The position numbers were made by a program, and so were the translations under genes. A stretch of 10,317 nucleotides of DNA from Pseudomonadota bacterium. GTDB lineage: Bacteria > Desulfobacterota > Desulfobulbia > Desulfobulbales > DAOVYS01. Numbering within the stretch: position 1 is the first letter of the stretch; each line of letters opens with the position of its first letter. Positions 6,179 to 10,317 of this stretch are shown piece after piece. Location of the stretch: positions 1-10,317 of the forward strand of contig DAOVYS010000074.1 in NCBI GenBank assembly GCA_030635485.1. Direction: 5' to 3'. The notes under the pieces are model-generated. The model saw nothing but the letters and a program-made list of their open reading frames with translations. It ran no database searches and was not told the origin of the DNA.

Positions 6179-7594
6179 ATGACGACACCGAAAAAAGTCG
6201 TAAAAATGCTGAAAGACAACAATGTAAGGGTGGTGGACATCCGCTTTACGGATTTCCCGGGTGTGTGGCAGCACTTTACAGTGCCGGCCTGTGAAGTCGA
6301 CGAATCAACCTTTGAAGACGGGTTTGGATTTGACGGTTCAAGCATACGCGGCTGGCAGCCCATACATGCCAGCGATATGCTCGTGATCCCGGATGCATCC
6401 ACAGCCCAGATGGATCCCTTTTTCAAGGAACCGACCATGGTGCTGATAGGCAACATCGCGGATCCCATGACGCGCGAACCCTATTCCAGGGATCCGCGCC
6501 ATGTAGCGCAAAAGGCCGAGGCATATCTCAAAAAAACAGGCATAGGCGATACTGCCTACATAGGCCCTGAGGCTGAATTCTTCATATTTGACGACATCCG
6601 CTTTGATTCAACCCCCAACGGCGCTTTCTACAGCGTGAACTCCATTGAAGGTGCATGGAACACCGGCCGTGACGAAGGTCCCAACCTGGGATACAAACCC
6701 CGTCACAAGGAAGGCTATTTCCCTGTTCCGCCCATGGACAAGTTCCAGGATATGCGGACCGAAATGCTTCTGGTCCTGGAAGACATAGGAATTGACGTGG
6801 AATGCCAGCACCACGAGGTCGCCACCGCAGGCCAGGCCGAGATCGACATGCGTTTCAAGCCTCTGCTCCAGATGGGCGATCAGCTCATGTGGTTCAAATA
6901 CATATTAAAAAATGTGGCAAACCGTCACAACAGGACCGTGACCTTTATGCCCAAGCCTCTGTTCGAGGACAACGGTTCCGGCATGCACACCCACATAAGC
7001 ATCTGGAAGAACGGCAAGCCCACCTTTGCGGGAAAAAAGTACGCCGGCGTTTCCCAAAACGCGCTTTATGCCATGGGGGGCATCTTAAAGCACTGCGGCG
7101 CTCTCTGCGCTTTTACCAATCCGACAACAAATTCCTACAAGCGTCTGGTGCCGGGCTTTGAAGCCCCGGTCAATCTTGCCTACTCAAGCAGAAACAGAAG
7201 CGCGGCAATCCGTATTCCAATGTACTCCGACTCGCCCAAGGCAAAACGCATTGAGTTCAGGACGCCTGATCCATCCTGCAACGGCTACATCGCCTTCTCG
7301 GCCGTGCTGATGGCGGTGCTGGACGGCATCGAGAACAAGATTGACCCCGGCGAACCGCTTGACAAAAACATTTACGCCCTCTCGCCCGAGGAACTTGCTA
7401 ATGTCCCATCCGCCCCGGGTTCGCTTGACGAAGCACTCGACGCACTGAAAGAGGATCACGACTTCCTGCTAAAGGGGGATGTCTTTACCCAGGACGTTAT
7501 AGACATGTGGATCAGTTACAAGACCGAAAAAGAAATAAACCCAGTCAAACTTCGTCCGCATCCGCATGAATTCCACCTCTACTATGACATCTAA
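6179..7594 (+). CDS. glnA: Glutamine synthetase, type I (GSI-beta-like)
   Basis: The enzyme condenses glutamate and ammonia to glutamine using ATP, as a cytosolic dodecamer. The length of 471 residues is typical of GSI. Signatures are the beta-grasp DGFGFDGSSIRGW (47-59), metal-site YIGPEAEFF (127-135), ATP-site GSGMHTH (266-272), NPTTNSYKRLVPGFEAP (314-330, including the active-site Glu flap) and IEFRTPDPSCNGY (358-370). LDKNIYALSPEE (394-405) contains Tyr399, equivalent to the adenylylated Tyr397 of E. coli, so activity is probably controlled by GlnE, which is not in the window. A strong ribosome-binding site, AGGAGG (6165-6170), lies eight bases before the ATG. The gap from glnD is 52 bp with no convincing promoter in it, so glnA is probably read from the glnB promoter. 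An intrinsic terminator follows 42 bp after the stop. Confidence 0.97.
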   Translation: MTTPKKVVKMLKDNNVRVVDIRFTDFPGVWQHFTVPACEVDESTFEDGFGFDGSSIRGWQPIHASDMLVIPDASTAQMDPFFKEPTMVLIGNIADPMTREPYSRDPRHVAQKAEAYLKKTGIGDTAYIGPEAEFFIFDDIRFDSTPNGAFYSVNSIEGAWNTGRDEGPNLGYKPRHKEGYFPVPPMDKFQDMRTEMLLVLEDIGIDVECQHHEVATAGQAEIDMRFKPLLQMGDQLMWFKYILKNVANRHNRTVTFMPKPLFEDNGSGMHTHISIWKNGKPTFAGKKYAGVSQNALYAMGGILKHCGALCAFTNPTTNSYKRLVPGFEAPVNLAYSSRNRSAAIRIPMYSDSPKAKRIEFRTPDPSCNGYIAFSAVLMAVLDGIENKIDPGEPLDKNIYALSPEELANVPSAPGSLDEALDALKEDHDFLLKGDVFTQDVIDMWISYKTEKEINPVKLRPHPHEFHLYYDI

Positions 7595-7636
7595 GCAAAA
7601 AGTAGAGTCAGTTGTCACCGGCTTTAAATGGTGAAC

Positions 7637-7671
7637 AAAAAAACCGCCCCTTTTAAAAGGGCGGTTTTTTT
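7637..7671 (+). terminator. Rho-independent terminator after glnA
   Basis: CCGCCC (7644-7649) pairs with GGGCGG (7659-7664) around CTTTTAAAA, flanked by seven A on the left and seven T on the right. The A/T flanks make the structure usable in both directions. A further weak inverted repeat (TTGTCACC / GGTGAACAA) lies just before it. Confidence 0.93.
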
Positions 7672-7727
7672 ATTTTATCCGAACATATCGGATCTTTTGA
7701 AAAGGAGCAGTGAAAATCAATTTACTT

Positions 7728-7759
7728 TTGCTATTGTCAGCACATTGTATTACAGTGTG
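7728..7759 (+). promoter_or_regulatory. Putative promoter and autoregulatory operator of the toxin-antitoxin pair
   Basis: TTGCTA (7728-7733) and TACAGT (7751-7756), separated by 17 bp, each match 4 of 6 bases of a sigma-70 promoter. The -10 region lies inside an imperfect 19-bp dyad, CACATTGTATTACAGTGTG (7741-7759), with one mismatched pair flanking each side of the centre. A dyad overlapping the -10 element is where a ribbon-helix-helix antitoxin would be expected to bind and repress its own operon. The assignment is inferred from position and symmetry. Confidence 0.45.
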
Positions 7760-7775
7760 TTCAGGAGGAGTGGAT

Positions 7776-8042
7776 ATGACAACTACAACTATGAGTGTAA
7801 GACTTCCTGGCGAATTGTCCCGGGAGCTGGATTTGCTGGCAAAGGCCACTAAGAGGAGTAAATCCTTTTGCGCTGTTGAAGCGATAAAAAACTATGTAAA
7901 ACAGGAAGCATGGCAGATTAAGGCCATAGAGGAAGGCCTTGAAGATGCGGAAAATAGACAATTAGTGAATCACAGCGAAGTGAAAAATTGGGTTGAGAGT
8001 TGGGGCACCAATGCTGAGTCAAGGCCACCGCAATGCAAATAA
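7776..8042 (+). CDS. Ribbon-helix-helix (CopG/ParD-like) antitoxin
   Basis: The 88-residue product starts with TTTMSVRLPGELSRELDLLAK, the beta-strand and first helix of a ribbon-helix-helix DNA-binding domain, followed by RSKSFCAVEAIKNYV as the second helix (about residues 27-45). The C-terminal half (ENRQLVNHSEVKNWVESWGT) resembles the toxin-neutralising tail of COG3905-type antitoxins, which often end near an ESWGT motif. The ATG at 7776 is preferred because AGGAGG (7763-7768) lies seven bases before it. The same frame continues upstream to a GTG at 7710 whose Shine-Dalgarno is only two bases away and which would add a spurious hydrophobic leader. The gene overlaps the toxin start by 10 bases, so the pair is translationally coupled with antitoxin first. 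It probably neutralises the toxin and represses the operon. Confidence 0.85.
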   Translation: MTTTTMSVRLPGELSRELDLLAKATKRSKSFCAVEAIKNYVKQEAWQIKAIEEGLEDAENRQLVNHSEVKNWVESWGTNAESRPPQCK

Positions 8043-8311
8043 GGTGGACAAAAAAAGCCATCGACGATCTCCAGGCATTGCGTATTTATGTTGAACAGGA
8101 CAAGCCTCAGGCGGCAAAAAAGCTTGTCTTAAAAATACTCTCCATGGTTGAAGAAGATCTTATTTTACAACCTGGCATGGGCCGTCCCGGCAGAAAAGCC
8201 GGGACAAGGGAGCTTATCATCCCAGGCACGCCTTATTTAGTGCCTTATCGAATTAAGAACAACTGCCTTGAGGTTCTGAGAGTCCTGCATGGTGCCATGA
8301 GGTGGCCGTGA
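8033..8311 (+). CDS. ParE/RelE-superfamily toxin
   Basis: The 92-residue protein is small, basic and of normal length for the family. MQIRWTKKAIDDLQALRIYV (1-20) is the first strand and helix. The core motif PGMGRPGRKAGTREL (47-61) and the C-terminal strand with EVLRVLHGAMRWP (80-92) are characteristic of ParE-like members, whose final residues normally read RVLHGARKWP or close to it. ParE toxins poison DNA gyrase, while RelE toxins cleave mRNA at the ribosome. The sequence leans to ParE, but the target cannot be settled by eye. It overlaps the antitoxin by 10 bases and has only a weak AAGG ribosome site, which fits lower, coupled expression. It lies between the glnA terminator and a REP-like repeat, a typical accessory position. 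Confidence 0.87.
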   Translation: MQIRWTKKAIDDLQALRIYVEQDKPQAAKKLVLKILSMVEEDLILQPGMGRPGRKAGTRELIIPGTPYLVPYRIKNNCLEVLRVLHGAMRWP

Positions 8312-8346
8312 CAAAGCCAATAATTGCGTCATTCTAACCTCAATAT

Positions 8347-8380
8347 AGTAGGTTGGGTTGAGGAACGAAACCCAACAAAA
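8347..8380 (+). repeat. REP-like palindrome, copy 2
   Basis: GTTGGGTT (8352-8359) and AACCCAAC (8369-8376) form a perfect 8-bp stem around a 9-base loop; the flanks are TAGTAG and AAAA. The core TAGGTTGGGTT-x-AACCCAACAAAA is shared with the copy at 406-440, which is in the opposite orientation and has a different loop. The repeat follows the toxin stop by about 35 bp and may contribute to ending its transcript. Confidence 0.72.
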
Positions 8381-8581
8381 TTATTCTTTTCCAATATTTT
8401 CATTAAATCCAATTTCCTCTCCAATCCCCCAATCCGGATCATAAAGCCCAGCGTTTACGAAACGTAAATACTGCCGTGGCGATAAAATCTCAAGGTATTC
8501 ATGCCCGGGGTTCCCGTAAGTTCGTACCCATGATGAACGGTTACCAAATACGAGCATGATTCCAACAGGTTTAAATATCAT
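8381..8581 (-). CDS. Unrecognised small leftward ORF, possible gene remnant
   Basis: This 66-codon frame lies in the otherwise empty 300-bp gap between the toxin gene and the transglutaminase-like gene. It ends next to the REP-like palindrome. Its aromatic-rich, acidic composition (GHEYLEILSPRQYLRFVNAG, then YDPDWGIGEE) looks more protein-like than random translation, but I do not recognise a family. There is no good ribosome site before the ATG at 8581 (GGTGA one base away) or the next at 8560. The open frame continues to 8902, but that part lies antisense to a real gene. It could be the tail of a decayed gene, a small real gene, or chance. Confidence 0.25.
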   Translation of the reverse strand: MIFKPVGIMLVFGNRSSWVRTYGNPGHEYLEILSPRQYLRFVNAGLYDPDWGIGEEIGFNENIGKE

Positions 8582-8620
8582 TTCACCGGAACAGAACAAA
8601 CATGATATGATACTGCTACC

Positions 8621-10072
8621 ATGAAAACGGAAAACAGATTTTCGACCATGATCCGGATAACATTTCTGATGGTCTGGGTGATTCTGTTCGGCCTTCTGCT
8701 TCAAAGGGACTACTTTGTTAGGACGCTTGACATTCGTGAGGCCCAAGTCCTGAAACGGGACAAGGAGGAGAGTTTCATGGGTATTTATTTCAAGAATGAG
8801 CGGATCGGGTATGTTAAAAACAGACTCATAAAGGAAAAGGACGGAGCTATGACCCTTTTTCAAAACGCCTTCCTCCTGCTCAAAATCATTGACCAAAACC
8901 ATCCGGTGCGTATGAGCATTCAGGCCTCTCTCACCAGGGATTCCAGGTTAAAGGATTTCTCCCTCCATCTCTCCTCACCCTTCTATAAAATGGCGGCTCA
9001 AGGCAAAGTCCTGGATAATGAAGTCCGTTTTACCATGAGCACGGGCAAGGAAGAGATATCCGACACGATCCGGCTGAACAGGCCTCCAATCCTTTCCACG
9101 AATATGCGCGGCTATCTCCTGAAACAGGGGCTGGAAAAAGGAGAAAAATTCAAAGTTCCATATTTTGATCCTGTCTCTCTTTCCGCTAAAGATTCGCTCA
9201 TGGAGTACAGGGGATTGAAAAAGATCCTTATCCGCGGGCGTATCTACAGACTTCACCATTTTATTGAGACATTTTCCGGAATCCGTATAAACTTTTACCT
9301 GGATGAACAGGGCAAGGTGATCAAGGAGGAATCGCCGGCCGGTTTTGTTTTTATCTCTGAACCGGAATTTAAGGCCACTGACATCCCCGAATCAGGCCCG
9401 GAGATCTTAAGCAGCGTATCCGTCCCACTTACAGGGGAAATGCCTGATCTTGAGGGTCTTAAAAGCATTGGTTACAGGCTTACCATGCCTGAGGAAACCG
9501 AGTTTGATCTGAACAAGGACCGCCAGACATTCAACAACAACATCCTGACCATAATATTGGAATCGCTCCCCGCCGAAAATTCGGCTCCATGCATTGGTCA
9601 GGAAGATGAACTCGAATCGACCGTCTATATCCAGGCAAAGGCAGTCCCCATATCCGATCTAAGCAGATCGATTACCCGGGATGCGGAAAACGGCATAGAC
9701 AAGGTCAGGCTTCTTGCCGAATGGGTCTATTCCAATATTGAAAAACGGCCGGTCTTGAGCATACCTGATGCCCTGACCACCCTGCACACAAAGGTCGGCG
9801 ACTGTAATGAACACGCCGCGCTTTTTGCAGCGCTTGCCAGAAGCGCATCCATTCCGGCCCGTATCGTGGCAGGCGTAACATTCCACAATGGGGCTTTCTT
9901 TTATCATGCATGGAACGAAGTCTGCCTTGACAACCAATGGATCAGTCTCGACACCACGAAAAACCAGATTCCCGCGGATATCACGCATATCAAATTCGTT
10001 GAGGGCGAAACGCGGGAGCAGGTGAAAATCGGGGCTCTTCTAGGCAGACTGAAAATCGAGGTCATAAACTAG
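8621..10072 (+). CDS. Membrane-anchored transglutaminase-like domain protein
   Basis: This 483-residue protein has one N-terminal membrane helix (about 11-27) and a long extracytoplasmic part. Residues 30-350 are a region I do not recognise, predicted only as mixed beta-rich sequence. Residues about 360-455 are a transglutaminase-like (papain-fold) domain with GDCNEHAALFAALARSASIPAR (393-414), in which Cys395 is the likely nucleophile. His429 in YHAWNEV and Asp444 in WISLDTT complete the triad. Proteins of this domain type act as cysteine proteases, peptidases or cross-linking enzymes; the substrate here is unknown. There is no Shine-Dalgarno before the ATG, and a TATGAT (8606-8611) could place the transcription start only a few bases upstream, suggesting leaderless translation or a downstream start (ATG at residue 10). 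An AGGAGG overlapping the stop codon hints at a former or distant downstream partner. Confidence 0.85.
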   Translation: MKTENRFSTMIRITFLMVWVILFGLLLQRDYFVRTLDIREAQVLKRDKEESFMGIYFKNERIGYVKNRLIKEKDGAMTLFQNAFLLLKIIDQNHPVRMSIQASLTRDSRLKDFSLHLSSPFYKMAAQGKVLDNEVRFTMSTGKEEISDTIRLNRPPILSTNMRGYLLKQGLEKGEKFKVPYFDPVSLSAKDSLMEYRGLKKILIRGRIYRLHHFIETFSGIRINFYLDEQGKVIKEESPAGFVFISEPEFKATDIPESGPEILSSVSVPLTGEMPDLEGLKSIGYRLTMPEETEFDLNKDRQTFNNNILTIILESLPAENSAPCIGQEDELESTVYIQAKAVPISDLSRSITRDAENGIDKVRLLAEWVYSNIEKRPVLSIPDALTTLHTKVGDCNEHAALFAALARSASIPARIVAGVTFHNGAFFYHAWNEVCLDNQWISLDTTKNQIPADITHIKFVEGETREQVKIGALLGRLKIEVIN

Positions 10073-10111
10073 GAGGTTGTCCTTTACCCATAAGTCAGTG
10101 CATGGACAATT

Positions 10112-10317
10112 TTATTCCCCAAAGGGGAAATGGTGTATAGCCGGTGTGCTTCAGCCACCGGTATGGGGTGCATAAAGGGATCGTCCTGAAGGGACACCGT
10201 TTTAACGGGGGGTCGGCCACGGGAAGGCGCGACGTCCCTCCAGGACGAACCCCTACTACAAGCCATACCGGTTGCTGGAGGACACCGGGGATACACTATT
10301 TCCCCTTTGGGGAATAA
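10112..10317. repeat. Long imperfect inverted repeat (MITE-like element or structured-RNA locus)
   Basis: Bases 10112-10195 and 10234-10317 pair without gaps as two arms of about 84 bases around a 38-base centre. The outermost 20 bp are identical (TTATTCCCCAAAGGGGAAAT and its complement), and each terminus is itself a small palindrome (TTCCCC-AAA-GGGGAA). Further matching blocks are GTGTAT, CCGGTGT, ACCGGTATGG, TCGTCCTG and GGGAC; several mismatches would be G-U pairs in RNA. The centre contains CCGTTTTAACGG, a second small hairpin. No reading frame inside looks coding. Terminal inverted repeats of this kind fit a non-autonomous mobile element of roughly 206 bp. The right edge coincides with the end of the window, so the true boundary and any target duplication are not visible. 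Confidence 0.7.

Noticed and set aside
7710..7775. Upstream GTG start giving the antitoxin a hydrophobic, signal-like N-terminus
   Set aside because: Its Shine-Dalgarno is only two bases from the GTG and the extension covers the proposed promoter and operator. The ATG at 7776 has ideal AGGAGG spacing and begins at the normal RHH N-terminus.
7628..7852. 74-codon plus-strand frame after glnA
   Set aside because: It runs straight through the intrinsic terminator and overlaps the antitoxin in another frame. It has no ribosome site and no family resemblance.
10084..10296. 70-codon minus-strand frame within the terminal inverted repeat
   Set aside because: It lies entirely in the repeat, is Pro/Arg/Ser-rich as expected for GC-rich non-coding DNA, and has no ribosome site.

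Overview
The window looks like chromosomal DNA from a Gram-negative anaerobe, most plausibly a sulfate-reducing Desulfobacterota (Desulfobacterales-like). This rests on a periplasmic seven-haem cytochrome c, two sigma-54-type promoters on nitrogen genes, an amtB / glnB-glnD-glnA arrangement, and moderate GC coding DNA separated by very AT-rich intergenic regions. The taxonomic guess is inference; no marker gene is present.

Layout. At 1-356 is the C-terminal end of a UvrD/PcrA-type helicase. A REP-like palindrome follows, then a leftward gene for an exported seven-haem cytochrome c (517-1305). A 413-bp AT-rich intergenic region separates it from the core of the window, a nitrogen-assimilation cluster: amtB ammonium channel (1719-2936), glnB PII protein (3252-3590), glnD uridylyltransferase/uridylyl-removing enzyme (3592-6126) and glnA glutamine synthetase type I (6179-7594), closed by a strong intrinsic terminator (7637-7671). 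Next comes a small accessory stretch: a ribbon-helix-helix antitoxin / ParE-RelE toxin pair (7776-8311), a second REP-like palindrome and a doubtful leftward ORF. A membrane-anchored transglutaminase-like protein (8621-10072) follows, and the window ends in a long imperfect inverted repeat (10112-10317) that looks like a MITE-type element or a structured-RNA locus.

How the genes work together. AmtB imports ammonium. PII senses nitrogen and carbon/energy state; its T-loop Tyr51 is present, so GlnD can uridylylate it. GlnA keeps the Tyr (399) that corresponds to the adenylylation site of GSI-beta enzymes, so the classical GlnD-PII-GlnE cascade is probably intact, although glnE is not in the window. 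amtB and glnB each have their own sigma-54 promoter with exact -24/-12 spacing. The most interesting regulatory signal is upstream of both. Each promoter has a pair of inverted 12-bp sites (TACAWTTTTGTA-like), 30-32 bp apart (about three helical turns) and roughly 100-150 bp before the start, which is the geometry of an enhancer for a sigma-54 activator but not the enterobacterial NtrC sequence.

Most of the window is ordinary, well-recognised housekeeping DNA. I do not see a convincing new defence or biosynthetic system. The items worth a second look are the shared enhancer-like repeats, the long terminal inverted repeat, the dispersed REP-like palindromes and the orphan cytochrome.
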